DNA of 33,400 bases from Acidobacteriota bacterium (lineage in GTDB: Bacteria > Acidobacteriota > Thermoanaerobaculia > Multivoradales > Multivoraceae), in assembly GCA_026707325.1 (NCBI GenBank), contig JAPOXA010000175.1, positions 1-33,400 of the forward strand, read 5' to 3'. The position numbers were made by a program, and so were the translations under genes. Under the pieces are notes generated by a model, which searched no databases, was not told the origin of the DNA, and saw only the letters and a list, made by a program, of their open reading frames with translations. Positions 9,344-18,381 of this stretch are shown here, piece after piece. Every line of letters starts with the position of its first letter. Position 1 is the stretch's first letter.

Positions 9344-10102
9344 GTGCAGGGCTGCTGGGCAAGGACGATCGGCATCGTCGGTCTCGGCAGCTTCGGCCGC
9401 TTCCTGGTCCGGCACCTGGGCTCCCGCTTCGACGTGCAGGTCTGGGACCGCCGCGACCTGAGCGAACGGGCCGCCGCGCTCGGTGCGCGCTGGACCGACC
9501 TCGAAGGCTGTGCCGGCTGCGACATCGTGATCCCGGCGGTACCCGTCCAGGATCTGGACGGGCTGGTCGTCGACCTGGCCCCGCGCTTGGCAGCGGACGC
9601 GCTGGTCGTCGACGTCGCCTCGGTCAAGGTGAAACCGCTCCGGATCCTCGAGCAGCGCCTGCCCCGGCAGGTCCAGTACATCGGCACCCACCCGATGTTC
9701 GGCCCCCAGAGCGGCCGCGGCGGGATCCGCGGCCTGAAGGTGGTGCTCTGCCTTCCCGAGCGCCCGGTCGACAGCGACCGGGTAGAGGCGGTGAGAACCT
9801 TCCTGGAGTCGGACCTGGAGCTCCAGGTCATCGAGATGTCAGCCGAGAAACACGACTCCGAGATGGCCTACATCCAGGGCCTGACCCACTGGATGGCCAA
9901 GGCTCTCCGGGAGATTCACGTCCCGGACCCGGCCCTCGGCACGGTCGCCTACCGGCACATGATGAAGATCGAGGAGAACCTCCGCGACGACTCGGACGAT
10001 CTGTTTCTGACGATCGCCCGCGAGAACCCGTTCGCGGCCGAGGCCCGCAAGGAACTCCGCGAGAGGCTGCGGGAGATCGAAGAGGCGATCGAGGGGGACT
10101 GA
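9344..10102 (+). CDS. Prephenate/arogenate dehydrogenase family protein
   Basis: A 252-residue TyrA-type dehydrogenase, expected to convert prephenate or arogenate by NAD(P)-dependent oxidative decarboxylation in tyrosine synthesis. The N-terminus carries a Rossmann motif, IGIVGLGSFGRFL. The family signatures THPMFGPQSGRGG and AYIQGLTHWMAKAL are present. It is shorter than bifunctional TyrA proteins and has no chorismate mutase or ACT domain, most like compact arogenate-type enzymes. The GTG start is 7 nt after a TAGGCT box, so the mRNA may be leaderless. It stands alone, diverging from the dipeptidase operon and converging on livF. Cyclohexadienyl specificity cannot be told by eye. Confidence 0.82.
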   Translation: MQGCWARTIGIVGLGSFGRFLVRHLGSRFDVQVWDRRDLSERAAALGARWTDLEGCAGCDIVIPAVPVQDLDGLVVDLAPRLAADALVVDVASVKVKPLRILEQRLPRQVQYIGTHPMFGPQSGRGGIRGLKVVLCLPERPVDSDRVEAVRTFLESDLELQVIEMSAEKHDSEMAYIQGLTHWMAKALREIHVPDPALGTVAYRHMMKIEENLRDDSDDLFLTIARENPFAAEARKELRERLREIEEAIEGD

Positions 10103-10191
10103 GCCGCCAAAGCGGAGCCGGCCTCGCGGCCGGCGCGCACTCCAGGCCGCCTACGGCGGCAGCGGGTCAGAAGACCCGCGCACCCAGTGGG
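10103..10191. repeat. 89-nt multi-hairpin dispersed repeat, copy A
   Basis: It fills the gap between the convergent tyrA-like and livF genes exactly. It starts GCCGCCAAAGCGGAGCCGG and ends CGCACCCAGTGGG, and a second copy of the same length is at 27083-27171. Successive hairpins can be drawn: CCGC/GCGG, CCGGCC/GGCCGG, GCCGCC/GGCGGC, GCGGGTC/GACCCGC with loop AGAA, and a final CCC/GGG. It may act as a transcription terminator here, or be a REP- or MITE-like mobile repeat. Confidence 0.75.
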
Positions 10192-10986
<795 letters not shown>

Positions 10987-11002
10987 GGCGTCGATGCCTG
11001 CC

Positions 11003-12202
11003 CTACTCGGCCGCCTCCAGGCTGGAGGCCATCCGCATCTCGGTCACGGGCTGGAAGCTGCCTTCCCTGATCTCGAAGATCCTCATGCCCTTGATGCCGC
11101 GATGGTCGGTGGCCGTGAAGGTGACCGGCGCCGTCACGCCTCCCGTGTCCCAGCCGTCGAAGGTCTCGAAGGCGGCGAAGATGGAATCGCCGGTCACTTC
11201 GCCCGCCGCGGCCGCGCGTTCGATCGCCTCGGTCACCAGGCTGGCGACCGCCCAGCCCTGGCCGTAGAGCAGGCCCTCCTCGTCGATCGACCCGCCCTTC
11301 GACGCGAGGTACTCGGCCGCGTCGTTCAGGCCGTCGACTCCCTCGCCCGGCGGCGAGTAGATGATCGAAGCCAGGACACCCTCCGCGGCCTCACCCGCGA
11401 GATCAACGAGCACCTCGTTGCTGCAGTAGTTCAGGCAGGCGAAGCGCAGGTCCAGACCGAGGTCCCGCGCGTTCTTGAGGGCAAGGGAAGCCGGCCCCGA
11501 CGTGTTCTGGAACACGACCGTGTTGGCGCCGGATTCGGCGATCCGGGTCAGCGTGGCGCTGAAATCCGTGTTGCCCCGCGCCATCTCGTGCGGCGCCATC
11601 TCGATGCCGCGTTGTATCGCGTACTCCTCGCCTCCCTGGCGCCACGGGGAGAGACCGAACGGACTCGGATGGTGCATCAGCGCGACGTTGGGCTTCTCGG
11701 CCCCCGCAGCCTCCGCGTCTTCGATCAGGTAGTCGAGCAGGATGAAGAGCTGGTCGCTGTAGGTGGTGCCGACCAGGAAGTTGAAGGGCGCCTCGGCCGG
11801 ATCTCCCAACACGTGCGAGAACGACGCGGAGACGAAGGGAATGCGGTCGGCCGCGATCCGGCCCCGCAGGGCCTCGGTGTCGCCCGTGCCCCAGCCCATG
11901 AACATGACCGATCCGGCCTGGACGTACTCGGAGTAGAGCTGCTCGGCCTTCGCGACGTCGTAGCCGTAGTCGTTCCACAGCAGTTCGACCTGACGGCCGG
12001 CGATGCCGCCGAGATCATTCAGCCGGGCGTAGTAGTCGCGGATCGCTTCGGAGTACATTGTGCCGACGTCCGAAGTCGCGCCGGTCAGGTCGAAGATCGC
12101 CCCGATCGTGATTGGCGCGTCCGCTTCGGAGACCTGATCGCCGCCGCCGCAGCCCGCGAGAAGGAACAAAGCCAGAACGGCAGGAAGGGCGAAACGCTTC
12201 AT
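11003..12202 (-). CDS. livK: HAAT-family substrate-binding lipoprotein LivK-like
   Basis: The 399-residue periplasmic-binding protein (type I fold) for this importer. It is a predicted lipoprotein: MKRFALPAVLALFLLAGC with lipobox LAGC and Cys18. The mature N-terminus (ITIGAIFDLTGATSDVG) is typical of Leu/Ile/Val-binding-like proteins. A ribosome site, CAGGAGA, precedes the ATG. The ligand cannot be read from sequence; members of this group bind amino acids, amides, urea or aromatic and aliphatic acids. The co-encoded acyl-CoA synthetase points to a carboxylic acid. Confidence 0.9.
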   Translation of the reverse strand: MKRFALPAVLALFLLAGCGGGDQVSEADAPITIGAIFDLTGATSDVGTMYSEAIRDYYARLNDLGGIAGRQVELLWNDYGYDVAKAEQLYSEYVQAGSVMFMGWGTGDTEALRGRIAADRIPFVSASFSHVLGDPAEAPFNFLVGTTYSDQLFILLDYLIEDAEAAGAEKPNVALMHHPSPFGLSPWRQGGEEYAIQRGIEMAPHEMARGNTDFSATLTRIAESGANTVVFQNTSGPASLALKNARDLGLDLRFACLNYCSNEVLVDLAGEAAEGVLASIIYSPPGEGVDGLNDAAEYLASKGGSIDEEGLLYGQGWAVASLVTEAIERAAAAGEVTGDSIFAAFETFDGWDTGGVTAPVTFTATDHRGIKGMRIFEIREGSFQPVTEMRMASSLEAAE

Positions 12203-12283
12203 GGTGAGGTCTCCTGAGGACGGGCGCCGGGCACCCGGGGATCGCCGGTCGGTAGCCGGCGGATCATATCCCCGAGCCGGCCC
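12203..12283 (-). promoter_or_regulatory. Possible internal promoter before livK
   Basis: The 81-nt livM-livK gap is the widest in the operon. On the minus strand it holds TATGAT (12263-12268), a good -10 match, and then a small GCCGG/CCGGC hairpin. No clear -35 hexamer lies 16-18 nt upstream. An internal promoter or processing site would raise the binding protein relative to the permeases, as is common for HAAT operons. Confidence 0.35.
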
Positions 12284-13327
12284 TCAGTAGGAGAACGGCC
12301 AGACGCGGAAGTAGTCCTTCACGTTGCGCCAGAGTTTGGCGAGCCCTTCCGGTTCGAGAACCAGGAAGAGGATGATCACGAGTCCGAAGACGCCCTGCTG
12401 CACGTACGGCAGGACCGTGGCCGCCCACGGCGCCGTGTCCTGCAGCGAGCGCCCCAGCGTGTTGATCATCGCCGGCAGGAGGACGATGAGGGTCGCCCCG
12501 AAGAACGAACCGGAGATCGTCCCCAGGCCGCCGATGATGATCATCGCCAGGTAGGAGATCGAGACTTCGATCGTGAACCGCTCCCAGGTGACGATCGACC
12601 GGTAGTGGGCGAGCAGGGCGCCGGAGAGGCCGACCAGGAAGGACGAGGTGGCGAAGGCGAGCAGCTTGTAGCCGAACACGTTGACGCCGATCGCCGAGGC
12701 CGCGATGTCCTGGTCCCGGATCGCCACCCAGGCCCGCCCAACTCGTGAGCGGAACAGGTTCGCGGCGAACAGCGCGACCGCAAGCGCCACGACCACCAGG
12801 ATCCAGTAGAACCGGCCGTCGGTGTTCATTCGGGCGCCGAAGAGCTCGGGCGCCGGCACGACGAGCGCTTCCGTACCGCCGGTGAGGCCGTCCCAGTGCG
12901 TGACGACGAACTCGACGATCTGCTGGGCCGCCAGCGTCGCGACGGCCAGGTAGAGGCCCTTGAGCCGCAGGGAAGGCAGACCGACCACCAGACCGGCGAC
13001 CGCGGTGATGACGGCCGCGGCCGGAATGCTCAGGTAGAAGGGGACGTCGAGCCGGACAGTCAGCAGGCCCGATCCATAGGCGCCGACCGCCATGAAGGCG
13101 CCCTGACCGAGGGAGATCTGGCCGGTGTAGCCGACCAGGATGTTGAGGCCGATCGCTCCGATCGTGGCGATCGCGATCTGGTTGGCCAGGTTGAGCCAGT
13201 ACGGGTTGGCCAGGAGCGGGAACACGACGAGGCCGACCAGGAGCAACCCGGTGCGCACCTTCTGCAACGGCATGCGCCGCAGCGCCATGTCGGAGCGGTA
13301 GTCGCTGAAGAAGATCCCGGATTCCAT
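12284..13327 (-). CDS. livM: HAAT-family ABC transporter permease LivM
   Basis: An inner-membrane permease of 347 residues with about nine hydrophobic segments. The LivM hallmark ILVGYTGQISLGQGAFMAVGAYG lies in the first third and the EAA-like cytoplasmic loop (RDQDIAASAIGVNVFGYKL) in the second half. It forms the translocation pore with LivH. It starts 35 nt after the livH stop. The N-terminal 30 residues (MESGIFFSDYRSDMALRRMP) are a soluble extension typical of permeases in acyl-CoA-synthetase-linked clusters. Confidence 0.92.
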   Translation of the reverse strand: MESGIFFSDYRSDMALRRMPLQKVRTGLLLVGLVVFPLLANPYWLNLANQIAIATIGAIGLNILVGYTGQISLGQGAFMAVGAYGSGLLTVRLDVPFYLSIPAAAVITAVAGLVVGLPSLRLKGLYLAVATLAAQQIVEFVVTHWDGLTGGTEALVVPAPELFGARMNTDGRFYWILVVVALAVALFAANLFRSRVGRAWVAIRDQDIAASAIGVNVFGYKLLAFATSSFLVGLSGALLAHYRSIVTWERFTIEVSISYLAMIIIGGLGTISGSFFGATLIVLLPAMINTLGRSLQDTAPWAATVLPYVQQGVFGLVIILFLVLEPEGLAKLWRNVKDYFRVWPFSY

Positions 13328-13362
13328 GGTGGACAGAGTCTGAGGCGGCCTCGCGCGTAGCG

Positions 13363-14241
13363 CTAGACGCGTTCGATGATCTCCTTGCCGAACAGGCCGT
13401 AGGGCCGGATCATCAAGACGAGGATCAGCACGATGTAGGGCACGACGAGTTCGAGCCCGGAGGTCGTGTAGCCGGCCGTGTACGACTCGAGCAGCCCGAT
13501 CACGCCGCCGCCGACGATCGCGCCGGGCACCGAGTCGAGACCGCCGAGGATGACCACGGGGAAAACCCGCAGTCCGATGAAGATGATGTCGTGGCTGACG
13601 CCGACCGTGTTCGCCAGGATAATCCCGGCGACCGCCGCCGTGATCGCCGCCATCGCCCAGGCCACCGCGAGCACCCGCTTGATGCTGATGCCCATCGACA
13701 GCGCCGCCTGCTGGTCGTCGGCGATGGCGCGCATCGCGATGCCGTCCCGCGTGTGACGGAAGAAGAGCGTCAGGATCGTCAGCAGGATCGCCGCGATGGC
13801 GATGACGAGCAGCCGGTCGATGCCGACGACCGCACCCAGGAACTCGACTTCCCCCGACGGGATGAAATTGGGGAAGGCCTTGGGCCGCGCTCCCCAGATG
13901 CCGTTGACCACGGCGCGGAGCAGGCTGGAGAGACCGATCGTGACCATGATCATCGAGATCACCGGCTCGCCGATCAGGGGCCGCAGGACCAGGCGTTCCA
14001 CGATCAGGCCGATCATGGCCGCACCGAGCAGCGTAGCCAGCACGCCCACACTCCAGGGGAAGCCGAACTGGCCGATGAAGGCGAAGGCGAGGTAGGCGCC
14101 GAAGAGCAGGAACTCGCCCTGCGCGAAGTTGATCACGTCGCTCGCCTTGAAGATGACGACGAAGCCGACCGCCACCAGCGCGTAGACCATGCCGTTCGAG
14201 AGGCCCGAGACGGTGAGCTGAAGGAAGACGTCGGAGTTCAT
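13363..14241 (-). CDS. livH: HAAT-family ABC transporter permease LivH
   Basis: The second inner-membrane permease, 292 residues, close to E. coli LivH in length. Family signatures are SGLSNGMVYALVAVGFVVIF at the start, INFAQGEF and the EAA-type loop MRAIADDQQAALSMGI. About eight membrane segments are evident. It starts 10 nt after the acyl-CoA synthetase stop, so it belongs to the same transcript. Confidence 0.92.
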   Translation of the reverse strand: MNSDVFLQLTVSGLSNGMVYALVAVGFVVIFKASDVINFAQGEFLLFGAYLAFAFIGQFGFPWSVGVLATLLGAAMIGLIVERLVLRPLIGEPVISMIMVTIGLSSLLRAVVNGIWGARPKAFPNFIPSGEVEFLGAVVGIDRLLVIAIAAILLTILTLFFRHTRDGIAMRAIADDQQAALSMGISIKRVLAVAWAMAAITAAVAGIILANTVGVSHDIIFIGLRVFPVVILGGLDSVPGAIVGGGVIGLLESYTAGYTTSGLELVVPYIVLILVLMIRPYGLFGKEIIERV

Positions 14242-14251
14242 CGTCCGCTCC

Positions 14252-16201
14252 TCAGGCGGTGACGGGCGCGGCGATGCGCAGCCGGGTCTGAAGGACCGCG
14301 GTCGAACCGTCCTGGTAGGTGATCTCGTTCTCGATCTCGACCGCCTCGTCGCCGCCGTAGAGCGCGTTGACGAGCAGGCGGTAGCGATCGGCGATGAACC
14401 GGCGCCGCACCTTCCTCGTACGGGTCAGCTCCTCGTCGTCCGCGTCGAGCTCCTTGTGCAGCAGCAGCAGCCGCTGGATGCGGGCCGACTCCGGCAGATC
14501 GCCGTTGATGCCGGCCGTGTGTTCCAGCACGAGTTCGTAGATCTCCGGCTTCTGCGCGAGGTCGGTGAAGGTCGTGTAGGGGATCTGCCGGCGCTCGGCC
14601 CACTTGCCCGCGTTCGCGAAGTCGATCGTGATCAGCGACGTGACGAACGGGTACTCGCCGCCGCCGAACACGACCGCTTCCTTCACGTAGGGGCTGAACT
14701 TCAGCTTGTTCTCGATGAACTGCGGCGAGAACCGCGTGCCGTCGTGCAGCTCCATCACGTCCTTCTTGCGGTCGATGACGATCAGGTGCCCGTCGTCGTC
14801 CATGTAGCCGGCGTCGCCGGAGTAGAGCCAGCCTTCGCGAAGCGCTTCCTCGGTTGCTTCGTCGTTCTTGTAGTAGCCGAGGAAGACGGACGGGCTCCTG
14901 GTCAGGATCTCGCCGCCCTCGCCGATCCTGACCTCGGCGCCGGGCACCGGCGTACCGACCGTCTGGAACTTGATGTCGTCGTCGCGGTGCGCCACCGAGA
15001 TGCCGGAGACCTCGGTCTGGCCGTAAATCTGCTTCAGGTTCACGCCGATGGCGTGGAAGAAGCGGAAGATGTCGGGGCCGAGCGCGGCGCCGCCCGTGTA
15101 GGCCCGCCGGATGCGCCGCACGCCGAGCTTGTCGCGCAGCCAGAAGAAGCAGACGGCGTTGGCGATCCAGCGCTGCAGCGCCAGAAACCGGGGCAGACGG
15201 CCGTGTTCGAGCAGAGTGTCGGCGGACCGGTAGCCGACGCCCAGCGCCCAGTTGTAGACCTTCCGCTTGAGCCAGGAGGAATCCTCGATCCGTACCTGGA
15301 CGTCGGACACCATGTTCTCCCAGATGCGGGGAGGCGAGAACATCATGTGCGGTCCGATCTCGCGGATGTCGTGCTGCACCGTCTCCGGCTCCTCCGGGAA
15401 GTTCATGGTGAAGCCGACCAGCATGCCGCAGGCGGCGCCGATCATCTGCTCGCCGATCCACGCAAGGGGCAGGAAGGAGACGAACTCGTCGTCGCTCCGC
15501 ATCGGATCGATGCTCTGAAAGCTGTGGGCCATCGTCAGCAGGTTGCGATGCGAGAGCATCGCCAGCTTCGGCTTGCCCGTGGTCCCGGAGGTGGTCGACA
15601 GCAGGGCCACGTCGTCGGCGGTCGTCCCTTCGACCCAGCGATCGAAGTCGTCCTCCGTGCTGCTCGTGGCGGACCGCCCGATCTTCTCCACCTCGGAGAA
15701 GCCGAGCAGGAAGTCGTGCGGGTAGGCGCCGAGTCCGCGGGGGTCGTAGTAGATGACGTTCGCGATGCCCTGCCCGTTCTCGTTCGCGGCGCCGCTCAAC
15801 TCGTCCCAGACCTCCAGCAGCTTGTCGACCTGCTCCTGGTCCTCGGCGATGACGAAGCGGGCGCCCGCGAACTCGACGAGGTACTGCACTTCGCTCGCCA
15901 CCGAGTCCTGGTAGACGCCCAGCGAGCGGGCGCCGACCGCCTGGGACGCGAGCTGGGCGATCAGCCACTCGGGACGGTTGTCCCCCAGCACGGCGACGAT
16001 GTCGTCCCGCTTGAGTCCGAGTTCAACCAGGCCGCGGGCGAAGTTCCCGACGCGCTCGGCGTACTGCGCCCAGGTGAAGCTCTGCCAGATGCCGAACTCC
16101 TTCTCCCGGAGCGCCGCCTCGCCGCCGCGCTCCCGGGCATTCCGGAGCAGCAGCTTGGGGAGCGTGTCCGCGTCTCGCGACAGTTCCGCCAGCGCGGTCA
16201 T
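14252..16201 (-). CDS. Long-chain-type acyl-CoA synthetase (AMP-forming)
   Basis: An AMP-binding enzyme of 649 residues that activates a carboxylic acid with ATP and CoA. The P-loop-like motif STTSGTTGKPK is at residues 202-212, followed by YGQTEVSG (adenylate pocket) and YSGDAGYMDDDGHLIVIDRKKD (hinge and A8 region). Its length and domain layout match long-chain or bubblegum-type synthetases rather than acetate or 4-coumarate ligases. It lies within the transporter operon: its ATG overlaps the livG stop by 4 nt and livH follows after 10 nt. This suggests an imported acid is trapped as its CoA thioester (vectorial acylation). The acid is unknown. Confidence 0.88.
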   Translation of the reverse strand: MTALAELSRDADTLPKLLLRNARERGGEAALREKEFGIWQSFTWAQYAERVGNFARGLVELGLKRDDIVAVLGDNRPEWLIAQLASQAVGARSLGVYQDSVASEVQYLVEFAGARFVIAEDQEQVDKLLEVWDELSGAANENGQGIANVIYYDPRGLGAYPHDFLLGFSEVEKIGRSATSSTEDDFDRWVEGTTADDVALLSTTSGTTGKPKLAMLSHRNLLTMAHSFQSIDPMRSDDEFVSFLPLAWIGEQMIGAACGMLVGFTMNFPEEPETVQHDIREIGPHMMFSPPRIWENMVSDVQVRIEDSSWLKRKVYNWALGVGYRSADTLLEHGRLPRFLALQRWIANAVCFFWLRDKLGVRRIRRAYTGGAALGPDIFRFFHAIGVNLKQIYGQTEVSGISVAHRDDDIKFQTVGTPVPGAEVRIGEGGEILTRSPSVFLGYYKNDEATEEALREGWLYSGDAGYMDDDGHLIVIDRKKDVMELHDGTRFSPQFIENKLKFSPYVKEAVVFGGGEYPFVTSLITIDFANAGKWAERRQIPYTTFTDLAQKPEIYELVLEHTAGINGDLPESARIQRLLLLHKELDADDEELTRTRKVRRRFIADRYRLLVNALYGGDEAVEIENEITYQDGSTAVLQTRLRIAAPVTA

Positions 16202-17013
16202 TCGGCGTCTCCCAGATAGGCGTGAATGACGGCCGGATCGGCGCCCACTTCGTCCGGCGTGCCGCAGGCGATCGAGCGACCGAAGTCGAGCACCGCCACC
16301 CGGTCCGAGAGGTCCATGACGACTCCCATGTCGTGCTCGATCAGCACCGTCGTCACGCCCCGTTCCTCGTTCACGTCGAGGACGAAGCGGGCCATGTCCT
16401 CCTTCTCCTCCACGTTCATCCCCGCCATCGGTTCATCGAGGAGGAGGAGCTTCGGGTCGAGCGCCAGCGCGCGGGCGAGCTCCACCCGCTTCTGCAGACC
16501 GTAGGCGAGGGTGCCGACCGCCTGATGGCGCAGGTTCTCGATCTCCAGGAAGTCGATCACGTCCTCCACCGCGGCCCGATGCCGGATCTCCTCACGGCGC
16601 TGCCGACCCCAGTAAACGCCACAACTGAGAACGTTGCCGCGCATGTGGATGTGCCGTCCCAGCATCAGGTTCTCGAGCACCGTCATGCCGCGGAAGAGTT
16701 CGATGTTCTGGAACGATCTGGCGATGCCGACCTGGGCCACCTTGTGGGGCGCGCGGCCGACAAGCGAGACCGGCGTCGCCTCCGGTGCCGGCGTGTAGGT
16801 GATCGAGCCCTGCTGGGGCCGGTACAGGCCGCTGATCGAGTTGAGTAGGGACGTCTTGCCGGCGCCGTTCGGCCCGATGATGGCGAACACCTCGCCGTGG
16901 CGCACGTCCAGGGCGACATCGTCCAGAGCGTGTACGCCACCGAACGAGAGCGTGACACCGCTGATTTCAAGACAGGTCGATGCCAGGGGCTCCTGGAGTT
17001 GGGCTTGGGCCAC
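16198..17013 (-). CDS. livG: HAAT-family ABC transporter ATP-binding protein LivG
   Basis: The first ATPase and first gene of the uptake operon, 271 residues from the GTG at 17013. The frame is open to 17202, but residues upstream of the GTG look like untranslated sequence. Walker A is GPNGAGKTS (47-55), Walker B LLLLDEPMAGMN, and the H-loop TVLIEHDMGVVM. The ABC signature region reads LAYGLQKRVELARAL, the form usual in LivG. No ribosome site precedes the GTG; TACAAT ends 9 nt before it, suggesting a leaderless message. The gene diverges from the serine hydrolase at 17108. Confidence 0.9.
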   Translation of the reverse strand: MAQAQLQEPLASTCLEISGVTLSFGGVHALDDVALDVRHGEVFAIIGPNGAGKTSLLNSISGLYRPQQGSITYTPAPEATPVSLVGRAPHKVAQVGIARSFQNIELFRGMTVLENLMLGRHIHMRGNVLSCGVYWGRQRREEIRHRAAVEDVIDFLEIENLRHQAVGTLAYGLQKRVELARALALDPKLLLLDEPMAGMNVEEKEDMARFVLDVNEERGVTTVLIEHDMGVVMDLSDRVAVLDFGRSIACGTPDEVGADPAVIHAYLGDAE

Positions 17014-17022
17014 GGCTGCGCG

Positions 17023-17028
17023 ATTGTA
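17023..17028 (-). promoter_or_regulatory. -10 box of the liv/acyl-CoA synthetase operon
   Basis: TACAAT on the minus strand lies 9 nt before the livG GTG, so the transcript would begin at or next to the start codon. A TTTGCA hexamer sits 23 nt further upstream, too far for a standard -35. Confidence 0.4.
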
Positions 17029-17107
17029 TGCGCCGCGCCCGTTTCGCCATCTGCAAAGATCGCCGCGCCGTACGTACTCGCACGACCAGCAAAGCGGAGG
17101 ACTCTCC

Positions 17108-18367
17108 ATGGCGGCTCGGCCCGTTCTCGTTTCAGCACCCCCCGAACTCGACCTCGCGCGCCCCGAGGAGGTCGGCCTGAACGCCGCGCAGTTGGCCCGC
17201 ATCGACGATCATCTGCGGCGTCGCTACCTGGAGCCCGAGAAGATCGCGGGCTGCCTCACCCTCGTCGCGCGCGGCGGTAAACCGGCCTACCTCTCGGCGC
17301 AGGGTCTGATGGACCGCGAGCGCGGCCGCGCCATGCGGACGGACACGATCTTCCGCATCTACTCGATGACCAAGCCGATCACCTCGGTCGCCCTGATGCA
17401 GCTCTACGAACAGGGCCACTTCCAGCTCGACGACCCGGTCCGGAAGTTCATCCCCGAATGGCGCGATCTGAGGGTCTTCGAGAGCGGGAACCACCCGAAC
17501 TTCCTCACCCGACCGGTTGATCGCCCGATGACGATCCGCGACTTGTTCACGCACCAGTCGGGGCTGACCTACGGCTTCATGGAGCGCACCAACGTCGATG
17601 CCGCGTACCGGGAGCTCGCCATAGGCGGCCCGCCGGCCGGCGGCAGCCTGCGGCAGATGATCGAGCAGCTCGCGGGCCTACCGCTCGAGTTCTCGCCCGG
17701 CGACGCCTGGAACTACTCGGTCGCCACCGACGTGCTCGCCTACCTGGTCGAAGTCTTCTCCGGCCAGCCGTTCGACGAGTACCTGCAGGAGCACATCACC
17801 GGGCCCCTGGGCATGGTCGACACCGGCTTCACGGTGCCGGCGTCCAAGGTCGACCGCTTCGCCGCCAACTACCGGCGCGACCGGAACAAGCAGCTGGTCC
17901 TGCTCGACGATCCCCTCACCAGCCACTACACCGGCGACGTCAGCTTCTTCTCGGGTGGCGGCGGACTCGTATCGACGATGCACGACTACTACCGCTTCTG
18001 CCAGATGATGTTGGGCGGCGGCACGCTGGAGAACACGCGCATCCTCGGCCGCAAGACGGTGGAGCTCATGACGATGAACCACCTTCCGAGCGGCAGCGAT
18101 CTGACCGACCTGGCGGTCGGCACTTTCAGCGAGACGACCTACGAAGGGGTCGGCTTCGGTCTCGGCGTCTCGGTCACCCTCGACCTCGCGGTCGCTCAGG
18201 CGATCGGCTCGGTCGGTGAGTACGGCTGGGGCGGCGCCGCGAGCACCGCCTTCTGGATCGACCCGAAGGAGGACCTGATCGTCATCTTCATGGTCCAGTT
18301 CTGGATGTCGGGCACCTTCAACTTCCGGGGTCAGCTCAAGTCGATCGTCTACCCGGCGCTGACCTGA
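17108..18367 (+). CDS. Serine hydrolase, class C beta-lactamase/esterase family
   Basis: A penicillin-binding-protein-like serine hydrolase of 419 residues. The ATG at 17108 has GGAGG 7 nt upstream; the frame runs open from 16799 but only this start has a ribosome site. The catalytic SxxK motif is YSMTK (Ser86, Lys89), the Tyr motif is WNYSVATDVLAY, and the third motif region is GWGGAAST in place of KTG. This pattern is typical of EstB-like esterases and other beta-lactamase-related hydrolases rather than true beta-lactamases. No signal peptide is seen, so it is probably cytoplasmic. The MutS-like gene follows after 14 nt. Confidence 0.88.
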   Translation: MAARPVLVSAPPELDLARPEEVGLNAAQLARIDDHLRRRYLEPEKIAGCLTLVARGGKPAYLSAQGLMDRERGRAMRTDTIFRIYSMTKPITSVALMQLYEQGHFQLDDPVRKFIPEWRDLRVFESGNHPNFLTRPVDRPMTIRDLFTHQSGLTYGFMERTNVDAAYRELAIGGPPAGGSLRQMIEQLAGLPLEFSPGDAWNYSVATDVLAYLVEVFSGQPFDEYLQEHITGPLGMVDTGFTVPASKVDRFAANYRRDRNKQLVLLDDPLTSHYTGDVSFFSGGGGLVSTMHDYYRFCQMMLGGGTLENTRILGRKTVELMTMNHLPSGSDLTDLAVGTFSETTYEGVGFGLGVSVTLDLAVAQAIGSVGEYGWGGAASTAFWIDPKEDLIVIFMVQFWMSGTFNFRGQLKSIVYPALT

Positions 18368-18381
18368 GCGCGGGCGGAACG

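Noticed and set aside
10103..10191. tRNA-like cloverleaf in the 89-nt repeat
   Set aside because: Length is suggestive, but stems are sequential rather than nested, there is no GTTCRANNC T-arm and no anticodon stem.
14456..16219. 587-codon plus-strand frame over the acyl-CoA synthetase
   Set aside because: Composition-driven shadow; residues are dominated by Val, Asp, Arg and His runs with no domain.
17108..18367. Antibiotic-resistance beta-lactamase
   Set aside because: No signal peptide, no KTG motif and the closest pattern is the EstB-like esterase branch.
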